A stretch of 64,000 nucleotides of DNA from Flagellimonas yonaguniensis (GTDB lineage: Bacteria; Bacteroidota; Bacteroidia; Flavobacteriales; Flavobacteriaceae). How positions within the stretch are numbered: position 1 is the stretch's first letter; each line of letters starts with the position of its first letter. The stretch covers positions 248,001-312,000 of the forward strand of contig NZ_JARFVB010000005.1 in NCBI RefSeq assembly GCF_029193885.1. The letters are read 5' to 3'. This document shows, one piece after another, positions 27,301 to 34,590 of the stretch. The notes beneath the pieces are model-generated. The model saw only the letters and a list, made by a program, of their open reading frames with translations, was not told the DNA's origin and searched no databases. The position numbers and the translations under genes are program-made.

Positions 27301-28795
27301 TTGGCACGTAAGTAAGACATAGGATAATCGCTCCTAAAACTGCAAATCCGAAAGTAAATGCCATTGGACGGAACATTTTTCCTTCCACACCGGTCAAAAA
27401 GAGAATCGGTGTAAATACAATAAGGATAATAAGCTGACCGAAAAATGCCGAATTCATCATCGTACTCGCCGATTCATAGGCGATTTCATCCATTTCAGAT
27501 TGGCCAATGGCGGTTGTGGTTTTTTTCATCCGTTGATGAATGTGGAATACCATTCCTTCCACAATAATCACCGCACCATCCACAATGATCCCAAAATCGA
27601 TTGCTCCCAAGGACATTAAATTTGCCCACACACCGAATTGTTTCATCAAAATAAAGGCAAAGAGTAATGATAGCGGAATTACCGACGCCGTAATCAAACC
27701 GCCACGGAAACTTCCCAAAAGCAGGACAAGCACAAAAATCACAATCAATGAACCTTCAATAAGGTTTTTTTCAACGGTGCTTGTGGTCCTTCCAATAAGT
27801 TCACTTCGGCTTAAAAATGGTTCAATGTAAACGCCTTCTGGAAGTGATTTTTGAATTTCATCGATACGCTTTTGTACATTATCTATAACAGTGCCAGGAC
27901 TTTCGCCTTTCAGCATTAAAATTTGTCCGCCAACAGTTTCGTGTCCATCTTGGGTAAACGCACCATAGCGCACTTGATTCCCGTAGCCCACTTTTTCGGC
28001 TACATCCCTAACTAAAACAGGGCTACCGTTCTGTGAGGTAACAACCGTATTTTCTAAATCGGCTAGACTACGAGCCAAACCTTCGCCGCGGATAAAATTT
28101 GCTTGGTGGTTTTTCTCGATATAAGCACCGCCCGTGTTGGCATTGTTCACTTTCAGGGCTTCAAAAACCTGATTCATTGTAATGCCAAAACTTTTTAGTT
28201 TATCAGGATTTATGGCCACTTCGTACTGCTTAACATAGCCACCAAAAGCATTGACCTCGACAACTCCAGGCACTAATGCCATTTGGCGTTTAACAATCCA
28301 ATCCTGAATGGTACGAAGCTCCATAGCATCGTAATTATCTTCGTAACCTTCTTTTACCTTTAGGGTGTATTGAAAGATTTCTCCCAAACCTGTAGTAATG
28401 GGGGCCATAAATGGCGTACCAAAACCTTCGGGAATTTCCCCGGCGACTTCGGTTAATTTCTCTTGTACCAATTGCCGAGGAAGATAGGTGCCTGCTTCGT
28501 CCTCAAAGACGATGGTAACCACGGACAGTCCAAAACGGGATACTGAACGCAGCTCGATAACGTCAGGAAGGTTGGCCATTGCCAACTCAACAGGGTACGT
28601 TACAAATTGTTCAATGTCTTCAGTTCCTAAATTTGGTGCAACTGTGATAACCTGTACTTGGTTATTAGTAATATCGGGTACGGAACCCAGATTTATAGTG
28701 GCCATAGACCAAATGCCCGTGCCCACAAGAGCCACTATAAAAAGCCCAATAATGAACTTGTTATTAATGGAATATGAAATGATTTTGTTAATCAT
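24392..28795 (-). CDS. czcA: Heavy-metal RND pump (CzcA-type) fused to a TolC-like outer-membrane factor
   Basis: The 1467-residue protein has an RND pump (residues 1 to about 1040) and then a signal-like helix and a TolC-type channel (to the end, with ITILNSAIRIKQNH near the C-terminus). Membrane segment 4 reads DFGIIVDGAVIIVEG, matching the DFGxxxDGxxxxVE motif of the divalent-metal (Zn/Co/Cd/Ni) pump class rather than the Cu/Ag class. Pump and channel are usually separate genes. The translation includes a hydrophobic segment (VLVVLLCLGGFF) before the channel, needed to bring it into the periplasm. It leads the operon with czcB and the PII-like gene. Confidence 0.9.
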   Translation of the reverse strand: MINKIISYSINNKFIIGLFIVALVGTGIWSMATINLGSVPDITNNQVQVITVAPNLGTEDIEQFVTYPVELAMANLPDVIELRSVSRFGLSVVTIVFEDEAGTYLPRQLVQEKLTEVAGEIPEGFGTPFMAPITTGLGEIFQYTLKVKEGYEDNYDAMELRTIQDWIVKRQMALVPGVVEVNAFGGYVKQYEVAINPDKLKSFGITMNQVFEALKVNNANTGGAYIEKNHQANFIRGEGLARSLADLENTVVTSQNGSPVLVRDVAEKVGYGNQVRYGAFTQDGHETVGGQILMLKGESPGTVIDNVQKRIDEIQKSLPEGVYIEPFLSRSELIGRTTSTVEKNLIEGSLIVIFVLVLLLGSFRGGLITASVIPLSLLFAFILMKQFGVWANLMSLGAIDFGIIVDGAVIIVEGMVFHIHQRMKKTTTAIGQSEMDEIAYESASTMMNSAFFGQLIILIVFTPILFLTGVEGKMFRPMAFTFGFAVLGAIILCLTYVPMISSMFLKPAKNQNSWFAKFENKIDRFSDKIMSGLNKAYVPFLNFALRFRAGVVIVAVGLLLIAGFIFSNMGGEFIPKFDEGDIAFQALIKPGSSLTESIEASKKLQNLINEFPEVKTVVSRIGVAEIPTDPMPMDIADSYIILEKDKSKWTSADSKEELIEKIQEKISVVPGVNFVFTQPVELRFNELLTGVREDVAIKLYGEDLDVLADKVQEIAAVIRTVPGAADLNVEATSGLPQMTVEYNRAKMAQYGITVNKLNDYVSASFAGEQASVIFEGEKRFDVVIRLAKEFRQDINNLKNLYIDLPSGNQVPLKEVAEISYKPGPMQISRDNTSRRISVGVNVRGRDVKSMVEEIQQKLEAQVKLPPGYFVTYGGSFENLQRATDRLMIVVPIALFLIFILLYFALSSFSQSLMIYMAVPLAAIGGVFALWIRGMPFSISAGVGFIVLFGVAVLNGLVLINKFNELKESGMTDLKKRIYEATHERLRPILLTATAAIMGFIPMAISTSGGAEVQRPLATVVIGGLLTATFLTLVVLPVLYYWLEARKERNGKGDDPSYINKSTTVLVVLLCLGGFFTSNTVNAQESGIAQTVTLEEAISLAKQNYPSLKESQAFIEREQAMKGTSFDLGNTQIFTGKEEYGNDLPGVQTTIGVQQQNVDLLSGFSKSKFYKERVQLGEKFYALNEQQLIRNVMQAYDRINYNKAQLRFAEQLDSVYANFRTAAELRYDTGETGKLEFIAASSEYQQIQVLRQQAYDDIEIAKRALKQYLGINQDIETVGRSYTPLNYRAVLDSTSVADNPILQYSLQNAKVSKANVGVERSQFLPQFNLTYGRQIVDDVSGFNTYQAGISIPLWFFPQKSRVKAAKADAMVAENQYLEQKAITESRVSQLLKSLEKTQKTLDYYQEGALLLAEEQIATAELASREGEIDYVNYITILNSAIRIKQNHLQFINQYNQQAIELQYQLGNL

Positions 28796-28805
28796 AGAAA
28801 GAGAT

Positions 28806-28916
28806 TTAATTCAGTTTAAACTTCGCAATACAAGAGATGCAATGCATTTATGATGCGATGCTTGCTTTGAAAAGCATCACGTTAGGACATAGCTATCCTT
28901 AAAAAAACTGAATTAA
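28806..28916. promoter_or_regulatory. Leader region with 12-base outer inverted repeat before czcA
   Basis: TTAATTCAGTTT (28806-28817) and AAACTGAATTAA (28905-28916) are perfect inverted repeats, and between them GATGCTT and AAGCATC form a second stem near 28857-28878. The whole lies between the DUF6660-type gene and the czcA start codon and overlaps that gene's stop. It could fold into one large structure in the leader RNA, or carry two operator halves. Confidence 0.5.
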
Positions 28917-29221
28917 GCTCTAGGTGGTTGTAATACTGAAGATACTACTCCATCGGAAACGCTCTCGAAGTGCGAGAAGTTTTCCTGTGAAATAGGATTT
29001 GGTAAGGGTGTGAAAGCGATTATACCAAAATCAATCGTATGTACGTGACAGCAATGGCATTGGCAGAATGGGGAACACAGCTCACAATCTTGATCGTGGT
29101 CGCCATCATAGTCCATTACCGAAACGACCTGGGCATCGTCTTTAGCCGTTCCCGAATCGCCACAGGGCACTACATTGAGTGCCAAAAAGTAAAAGGACAA
29201 TATGATTGTTAAAAATTTCAC
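28913..29221 (-). CDS. Small exported protein, DUF6660-like, with cysteine-rich core
   Basis: The 102-residue protein has a signal peptide (MKFLTIILSFYFLALNVVP, with cleavage near VVPCG) and a core DHDQDCELCSPFCQCHCCH, whose six cysteines and His-Asp residues look like a metal site. DUF6660 proteins are found in Bacteroidetes directly upstream of metal RND pumps. It is probably a periplasmic or secreted metal-binding protein that supports the pump. The gene lies 118 bases upstream of czcA in the same direction. Confidence 0.77.
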   Translation of the reverse strand: MKFLTIILSFYFLALNVVPCGDSGTAKDDAQVVSVMDYDGDHDQDCELCSPFCQCHCCHVHTIDFGIIAFTPLPNPISQENFSHFESVSDGVVSSVLQPPRA

Positions 29222-29406
29222 GGTACAAAAATATAAAAAAATTGATGCAACGGCTATGCAAAAACTTGAAAGACTGAAGAATTGGCAATTTATGATTACG
29301 CATCAAAACACAAGAAATAATCCTTTGGTGCTAATTCAACTACCATACAGATTCATCATGTTTCAATTCAAGATATCAGGATATAGGGTATTTAGCAATG
29401 GTCTTC

Positions 29407-29700
29407 TCAATTGGAAAAGTCTAATCCCTTTCCTATATCCTTATTATTCTTGTTTGATTCAACAATGGCAATATTTTGTGGTTTTACATTTGATTCCTGA
29501 TGTTGGACATTTCCTTTATGTAGATTTTTATTTAGTTCGTTACTGTATTGCATCATTCCTGCTTGCATAGCATTCATGTGATCGTCGGTTGACGCAACGT
29601 TTTTGAACATCGGAGTTGTTAGATTCAACTCTTTCGCCAATTCATAGCCAAGATTAAATGCCTTTTTATACTCCTCATCAATTTTAATATTTTCTTCCAT
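29407..29700 (-). CDS. Small hydrophilic protein, unknown function
   Basis: The 97-residue product starts MEENIKIDEEYKKAFNLGYELAKEL and continues with Asn- and Gln-rich parts. It has no membrane or signal sequence. It follows the HTH gene by two bases on the minus strand, so both are one operon next to the integrase. No family is recognised; placement suggests a mobile-element accessory protein. Confidence 0.6.
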   Translation of the reverse strand: MEENIKIDEEYKKAFNLGYELAKELNLTTPMFKNVASTDDHMNAMQAGMMQYSNELNKNLHKGNVQHQESNVKPQNIAIVESNKNNKDIGKGLDFSN

Positions 29701-29702
29701 GG

Positions 29703-29972
29703 CTAAAAAGTTTCACGAACGTGTGCCTCGATATATTCATTAATAGAATCCCTATCATATAGAATTACTTTCTTTTGAGGTTGGGAAAATCTAATTTTAC
29801 CTTCGTCCCTAAGCTTTTGCAAAGTAGTGGTAGACTTTATTTTTAGATGGAACATTGCCTCTTCCCCATCGATCCATTTGTCAGGTTTATCTTTTCTTTT
29901 GGATTCTACATGTTCGATTACCTTATCAAATAAGGCGTAGAAAGCTTCTTCTTGTAGGCAAACTACTTGCAT
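29703..29972 (-). CDS. HTH DNA-binding protein, excisionase-like
   Basis: The 89-residue protein has the helix-turn-helix WIDGEEAMFHLKIKSTTTLQKLRDEG followed by the wing KIRFSQPQKKVILYDRDSINEYI (given in parts here). This is the HTH_17/MerR-like excisionase pattern common in Bacteroidetes elements. An N-terminal helical part may help pairing. It lies between the integrase and the small gene at 29407 and may control excision of the metal island. Confidence 0.78.
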   Translation of the reverse strand: MQVVCLQEEAFYALFDKVIEHVESKRKDKPDKWIDGEEAMFHLKIKSTTTLQKLRDEGKIRFSQPQKKVILYDRDSINEYIEAHVRETF

Positions 29973-30108
29973 TGTATTAATTCTTTGCCAAAATGGATTA
30001 CCCCATTTTTTTGGGTCTATTATCCCCGTAATCTAAAGATTTTCCGAAATCTGTTCCCCGTAAAGAAGTCCATCGGTCGATTTATTGGTTGTATGGAACT
30101 TTAGCGAT

Positions 30109-31317
30109 TTAGAAATTGATGACTTTTTCCAAAGCGTCATCAGTTTCTTTGTGCATAAAATTCGATTGATAATTAACCGTAGTTGTAATCGAAGAATGGC
30201 GATACAATTTTTGGAGCATTTGAATAGGTATTTTATCACCGGAAATATTTCCAAAACTATGCCGCGCAATATGCATAGATATCTTCTTCTCAATACCAAG
30301 CTTTTCGCCGACAATTTCCAATCGACGGTTTAGATTACGGGTAATGGTCTTAACTCTGGTTGCCACCCTTTTCTCATCTTTCAAATCGGTACCTTTTAAA
30401 AAAGGAAAAACTAAATCATCCTTTCCTGTCTTCTGAGCAGCAAAATATGCTAGTATTTCTTTGGCCTTATCTGGAACGACCAATGAGACAAGTTTTCTGT
30501 TCTTCCCCATACGATAATATAAACGACCATCTTTAAAATCTTTCCATTTTAGCTTTATGACATCGGCGACACGAACACCTGCAAAGTAAAAACTAGTTAG
30601 CCAAGCGTAGACGGCATGAAGTTGTGCTTTTGTTAAATTATTAGCCGTTTCAAGCAATAGAACCTCTTCCCTATTCAATCCAATCTTTTCGCTTTCGGGA
30701 AATTTGATCTGTATTTTACCTTTACCAAATGGATAATTGCCATCATCTACATGATATTCTTTTCTGGCAAAATTATAGATGGTTCGAATAAGCATCAGGT
30801 AATTTATCGCAGTCCTTTCAGCAACCTTTCTATCGTACAAGAGATATGCTTTGAAATCCTTTAGCAGAGTAACGTCCAGATCCGTAAAAGAAAGTTTTTT
30901 ACGCCCTAAAAATGTTTTGAAAATGTCTAGTCTTTTTTCTTGATTATAGTGCTGATTGAATTTCTTTCGTTTTAAGAGATTGGACAAAAACAGCTTACTA
31001 GCTTCAAAAAAATCCATTTTGGTTTTTCCAATAATCTTTTTCTTTATCTTTTTTGCGGACTGGGAATTGTTTTGATTTTCATTGTCAATTAATCTGTCGT
31101 TTGCTTCCGCTATCTTCTTTGCGACTAAACTATTTAGACGTTTTGAATTGGGATGAGATTTTTTAACGCGTTTAAATTTATCATCCCAAAATTTGCTTTC
31201 AATATACTGTCCAGTGAATAAATATGACGACCTTCTATCTTTGGTAATTCGAATAGCGATTGGAAAAAGGCCAGCGCTATTTGGTTTTTTCATTAAAAAT
31301 GATTGTATAGTAGCCAT
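30109..31317 (-). CDS. Tyrosine recombinase/integrase of the metal island
   Basis: The 402-residue protein has an Arm DNA-binding N-terminus, a SAM-like core-binding domain (from about residue 110) and the catalytic domain. The catalytic residues are visible: Arg in FAGVRVADVIKLKW, Lys in MGKNRKLVS, HxxR in ISMHIARHSFG, His in LYRHSS and the nucleophile Tyr in TTTVNYQS. It lies at the right end of the island, 170 bases from the tRNA remnant, as expected for a tRNA-targeted integrase. Confidence 0.9.
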   Translation of the reverse strand: MATIQSFLMKKPNSAGLFPIAIRITKDRRSSYLFTGQYIESKFWDDKFKRVKKSHPNSKRLNSLVAKKIAEANDRLIDNENQNNSQSAKKIKKKIIGKTKMDFFEASKLFLSNLLKRKKFNQHYNQEKRLDIFKTFLGRKKLSFTDLDVTLLKDFKAYLLYDRKVAERTAINYLMLIRTIYNFARKEYHVDDGNYPFGKGKIQIKFPESEKIGLNREEVLLLETANNLTKAQLHAVYAWLTSFYFAGVRVADVIKLKWKDFKDGRLYYRMGKNRKLVSLVVPDKAKEILAYFAAQKTGKDDLVFPFLKGTDLKDEKRVATRVKTITRNLNRRLEIVGEKLGIEKKISMHIARHSFGNISGDKIPIQMLQKLYRHSSITTTVNYQSNFMHKETDDALEKVINF

Positions 31318-31490
31318 AAACCCCTATTTTATTACCTAAAGATACAAATTTTAGGTAAAACATAGGTAAAACATTTGGTGGTTTTTCTTGAATTTTTATG
31401 ACTTTATTGAGCAAATAGAAATAGTCAAATAACTCATAAACAATTGATTATCAATTCATATTAGACCAAATGGGTTCAAATGTCTCAGGA

Positions 31491-31532
31491 TTCATAACCC
31501 GGAGGCCGGGGGTTCAAGTCCCCCTCTCGCTA
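31491..31532 (+). other. 3' half of a tRNA-Met(CAT) gene: right attachment site of the metal island
   Basis: The piece reads anticodon loop TTCATAA, anticodon 3' stem CCCGG, T-arm GGGGG-TTCAAGT-CCCCC, 3' acceptor strand TCTCGCT and discriminator A. The expected 5' half, with acceptor AGCGAGA, is absent from the 60 bases before it, where the anticodon 5' stem is also broken. So it is a displaced 3' end, typical of integration into a tRNA gene. The intact tRNA should lie at the island's left end. Confidence 0.75.
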
Positions 31533-31629
31533 CAAATACGAAAGTCATTTAGCTGTTTTTCAGTTGAATGGCTTTTTTGTTTTATCCGTATTTTTTTTCC
31601 TAAATTCAAGCTTTCAAACCAACCTTCGA

Positions 31630-31818
31630 ATGAATTACTTCAAAAAGTTAGGAACAGCCAATTTATTGATGCTGATTCTTTGTGCATTGATCATACTTGT
31701 GGCAGAATACCTATTTCTTAATGGATACCCCGAACATGGCCTTTTTGTAGGGCTGTGGGCCCCTACCCTTTTAGGTGTCATGATTTACTTAAAACTTGTG
31801 GACAATGACAGCAAATGA
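31630..31818 (+). CDS. Small two-helix membrane protein
   Basis: I start at MNYFKKL (31630), since the first Met of the open frame would put hydrophobic residues in front without need. The 62-residue product has two segments, NLLMLILCALIILVAEYLFL and GLFVGLWAPTLLGVMIYLKL. Nothing about its role is visible. Its end overlaps the next small gene by 14 bases. Confidence 0.6.
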   Translation: MNYFKKLGTANLLMLILCALIILVAEYLFLNGYPEHGLFVGLWAPTLLGVMIYLKLVDNDSK

Positions 31819-31915
31819 TATCGTTTTATGGTTTTCCATTATAGTCATTGTACTGGTCGCCATTTGGGCCATACTTATGATTCGTGCTTACAATAAGGCT
31901 AGCAACAGAAAATAA
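31805..31915 (+). CDS. Very small single-helix membrane protein
   Basis: Starting with ATG inside the end of the previous gene, the frame gives 36 residues: MTANDIVLW, a single helix FSIIVIVLVAIWAILMI and a basic end RAYNKASNRK. The overlap with the gene in front and the clear helix suggest a real, coupled gene pair. Function unknown. Confidence 0.5.
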   Translation: MTANDIVLWFSIIVIVLVAIWAILMIRAYNKASNRK

Positions 31916-31986
31916 GCGGGTTTTGATACTATCATCTATGCAATACGGTAAAAAAATTTAGAATTTACCCGTACTTTTAAAGTACC

Positions 31987-33906
31987 ATGAAAAACACCAT
32001 ATCCGAACGTATTGCCGATTTCCTTAAAAGCTACCCTCCATTCAACGCCATGGATGCCAAACAACTGGAGCAGTTATCCCTTGAGGTAGTGATTATCCAC
32101 AAGGAGACCAATACCCTAGTTTTTTCCCAAAACGAGAATCCGCACGACAATTTTTACGTGGTCAACAAAGGTGCCGTGGCCCTATCCAAAGCAGGATCTA
32201 GTCAAATTTTGGATATCTGTGACGAAGGTGATGTATTCGGACTCCGGCCCCTATTGGCCAATGAGAGTTATAAATTAGAGGCCAAGGCCTATGAAGAGAC
32301 CATTCTCTATGCCATTCCGATCAAGGACTTTAAACCCTTGGCCCTAGAAAATAAACGTATCGGAAACTTTTTGATAGAAAGCTTTGCTTCCAATACAGGA
32401 AACCCCTACTCCATTAAACACCGCGGGAAATTATACGGTGCCAGCAGTGATTCCAATCAATATTCCAGCGATAAGATTCTGGATTTACAGCCCATCAAAT
32501 ATTCCACGGACCTCATTACCTGTAAAGAAGGCACCAAAATCAAGACGATTGCCAACAAAATGACCAAACATAATGTAAGCTGTATTTTGGTTGAAAGGGA
32601 TGGTCTCCCCGTCGGCATTATTACCGATAAAGATTTAAGGAAAAAAGTGGCCACGGGACTGTTTCCCATCACAGCAACGGCAAAGACCATCATGTCCTCG
32701 CCGATTATTACCTATCCAAAAGGGCTTACCCTCGCACAATCCCAAATGGCCATGATGAAAAGTAATATCAGTCATTTGATTCTTACGGAGGATGGAACAA
32801 CGGATACGAAATCGGTCGGGATTCTGTCCAAACATGATATTATGGTTGCGGTCGGAAACAATCCTGCCGTTTTGCTACGGGCCATCAAAAGAGCTACCAG
32901 TGCCAAAAGATTACGTGGGATACGGCATGGCATCATGAATCTCTTGCAAGGGTATCTGGACCAAAACATCCCTTTGGGATTGGTATCCAAAATTATTTCA
33001 GAACTGAACGATGCTTCCACAAAACAGGCCATCCAGCTTGCTCTAGCCAAAATGGATGAAGAACCCCCTGCGAAATTTACGTGGCTCAGCATGGGCAGCC
33101 AAGGTCGTGGGGAACAATTATTGAACACGGACCAGGACAATGCCATTATTTTTGAAGATGTACCAGAGGAAAAATTGGAAGAAACTAGAAGCTACTTTTT
33201 AAAACTGGGCGAACGGATTTCCAAAATGCTCAATACCATCGGGTTTGAATATTGTCCGGCTGACATGATGGCATCCAACCGATCGTGGTGCCATAGCTTG
33301 ACCGAGTGGAAACAAGTTACCGCCCATTGGATTCACAACCCTGGGCCTGATGAAATCCTACTGTCCTCCATCTTTTTCGATTACAACGTTACCTATGGCG
33401 ACAAATCACTTGCGGATGAATTATCACACAGCATTTTTGACCATGCCAACCACTATCCTCAATTCTTTACGCATTTGGCCAGTGGTGCATTGCAAAACCC
33501 CTCACCATCAGGTTTTTTCAGGGATTTTTTGGTGGAACAGGATGGGGAGCACAAGGACTTCTTTGATTTGAAGCTACGAGCCCTTATGCCCATTATTGAT
33601 GCGGCACGGGTACTGATTCTGTCGCATTCCATCAAATCCATAAACAATACGGCGGAACGCTACGAAAAGTTAGCCGAACTGGAACCCAATAATCGAGAGC
33701 TTTATATGGCCTGTTCCTACGCCAGCAAAGCATTGCTCAAATTTAGGACTAGACAGGGCCTTTTGCACAACGATTCGGGCAGGTACATTGCCTTGGACAA
33801 ATTGAACAAGGAAGAAAAAATCAAACTGAAAAGAACCTTTAAAACAGTAAAGGAAATCCAGTCATTGATTGAGGTAAGGTTCCAAGTAAAAAACCTGTTG
33901 CGTTAA
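31987..33906 (+). CDS. cNMP-binding, CBS and DUF294 nucleotidyltransferase-like protein
   Basis: The 639 residues show a cyclic-nucleotide-type domain (about 1-125, VVNKGAVALS), two CBS units (about 165-290, VSCILVERDGLPVGIITDKDLRKK split), and the DUF294 nucleotidyltransferase core SMGSQGRGEQLLNTDQDNAI, with acidic residues in DQDNAI, then the C-terminal helical part. Such proteins are regulatory and lie next to exonuclease and acetate genes in Bacteroidetes. It ends one base into the exonuclease start codon, a TAATG overlap. Confidence 0.88.
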   Translation: MKNTISERIADFLKSYPPFNAMDAKQLEQLSLEVVIIHKETNTLVFSQNENPHDNFYVVNKGAVALSKAGSSQILDICDEGDVFGLRPLLANESYKLEAKAYEETILYAIPIKDFKPLALENKRIGNFLIESFASNTGNPYSIKHRGKLYGASSDSNQYSSDKILDLQPIKYSTDLITCKEGTKIKTIANKMTKHNVSCILVERDGLPVGIITDKDLRKKVATGLFPITATAKTIMSSPIITYPKGLTLAQSQMAMMKSNISHLILTEDGTTDTKSVGILSKHDIMVAVGNNPAVLLRAIKRATSAKRLRGIRHGIMNLLQGYLDQNIPLGLVSKIISELNDASTKQAIQLALAKMDEEPPAKFTWLSMGSQGRGEQLLNTDQDNAIIFEDVPEEKLEETRSYFLKLGERISKMLNTIGFEYCPADMMASNRSWCHSLTEWKQVTAHWIHNPGPDEILLSSIFFDYNVTYGDKSLADELSHSIFDHANHYPQFFTHLASGALQNPSPSGFFRDFLVEQDGEHKDFFDLKLRALMPIIDAARVLILSHSIKSINNTAERYEKLAELEPNNRELYMACSYASKALLKFRTRQGLLHNDSGRYIALDKLNKEEKIKLKRTFKTVKEIQSLIEVRFQVKNLLR

Positions 33907-34556
33907 TGTGGCCGTTCTCCAAAAAGAAACCGCTGGAGCTTCCCGATTTTTGGTGGGAGTATGAAGAGTATTTCAAAGAAAAGCTCCCAGAAGACATCCA
34001 TGAGAACACTTTTGTGGTATTGGATACGGAAACCACGGGTTTTAGCTTGACAAGAGATCGGATGCTGTGCATCGGGGCCTTGAAACTTTTGGATAACAAT
34101 ATCGTGGTAAAGGACAGTTTTGAAGTCTATATTCAGCAAGAGCACTACGACTCGGAAAGTGCAGAAATCCACGGGATTTTAAAGAAAAGCAAAAAAGATA
34201 GCATTCTTGAGCTTGATGCCTTGATACAATTTTTGGCTTATGCCAAAAACCATATTTTGGTGGGGCATCATGTGATGTTCGATGTCAATATGATCAATGC
34301 CGCTTTAAAAAGAAACGGGTTACCGAAATTGAAAAACAGGACCTTGGATACCGAATCACTTTACATCAGGACATTGTTGATATCCACCGTTGTCCAAAAA
34401 AAAGAGCGGTATTCCCTTGATGATCTCGCCAAAAAGTTCAGTATTTCCAGGAAGGACAGGCATACAGCCTTGGGAGATGCCTTTATTACCGCGATTGCCT
34501 TTTTACGGAGCATAGAAAAGCTAAGGCCAAAAAAAATAAAGGACCTCCTTAAGTAA
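33906..34556 (+). CDS. 3'-5' exonuclease, DnaQ/DEDDh type
   Basis: The 216-residue protein has all exonuclease motifs: VVLDTETTGFS (Exo I), HHVMFDVNMINAAL (Exo II) and RKDRHTALGDAFITA (Exo III with catalytic His). It degrades DNA or RNA from the 3' end with two metal ions. It shares a promoter and overlapping codons with the DUF294 gene, so the two may form one unit. It converges with acs. Confidence 0.88.
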   Translation: MWPFSKKKPLELPDFWWEYEEYFKEKLPEDIHENTFVVLDTETTGFSLTRDRMLCIGALKLLDNNIVVKDSFEVYIQQEHYDSESAEIHGILKKSKKDSILELDALIQFLAYAKNHILVGHHVMFDVNMINAALKRNGLPKLKNRTLDTESLYIRTLLISTVVQKKERYSLDDLAKKFSISRKDRHTALGDAFITAIAFLRSIEKLRPKKIKDLLK

Positions 34557-34580
34557 AGAGGCCCTTCTTTATTTACAAGT
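34552..34580. terminator. Probable bidirectional terminator between exonuclease and acs
   Basis: GTAAAGA and TCTTTA pair around GGCCCT, with A/T-rich flanks on both sides, between two converging genes. The stem is weak, so this call is tentative. Confidence 0.4.
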
Positions 34581-34590
34581 TGAAATCCTA

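Larger units (their letters stand above)
1..31532. mobile_element. Heavy-metal genomic island, right part (left end outside window)
   Basis: The stretch is dominated by metal-resistance genes and ends on the right with a tyrosine integrase next to a tRNA 3' half. In such elements the integrase sits near one attachment site. The tRNA fragment lies on the + strand at the right edge, so it should be the displaced native end, and the intact tRNA-Met should stand at the left end, outside the window. No conjugation genes are visible in this part. Several genes inside are broken, so the island seems old or partly useless in this host. The boundary at 1 is the window edge, not the element's end. Confidence 0.75.

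Noticed and set aside
30033..30314. 93-residue frame on the minus strand over the 3' end of the integrase
   Set aside because: It overlaps the catalytic end of a clear integrase in another frame and has no protein-like pattern.
31459..31532. Complete tRNA gene
   Set aside because: The 5' acceptor strand and D-arm are missing, and the anticodon 5' stem does not pair, so only the 3' half is real.
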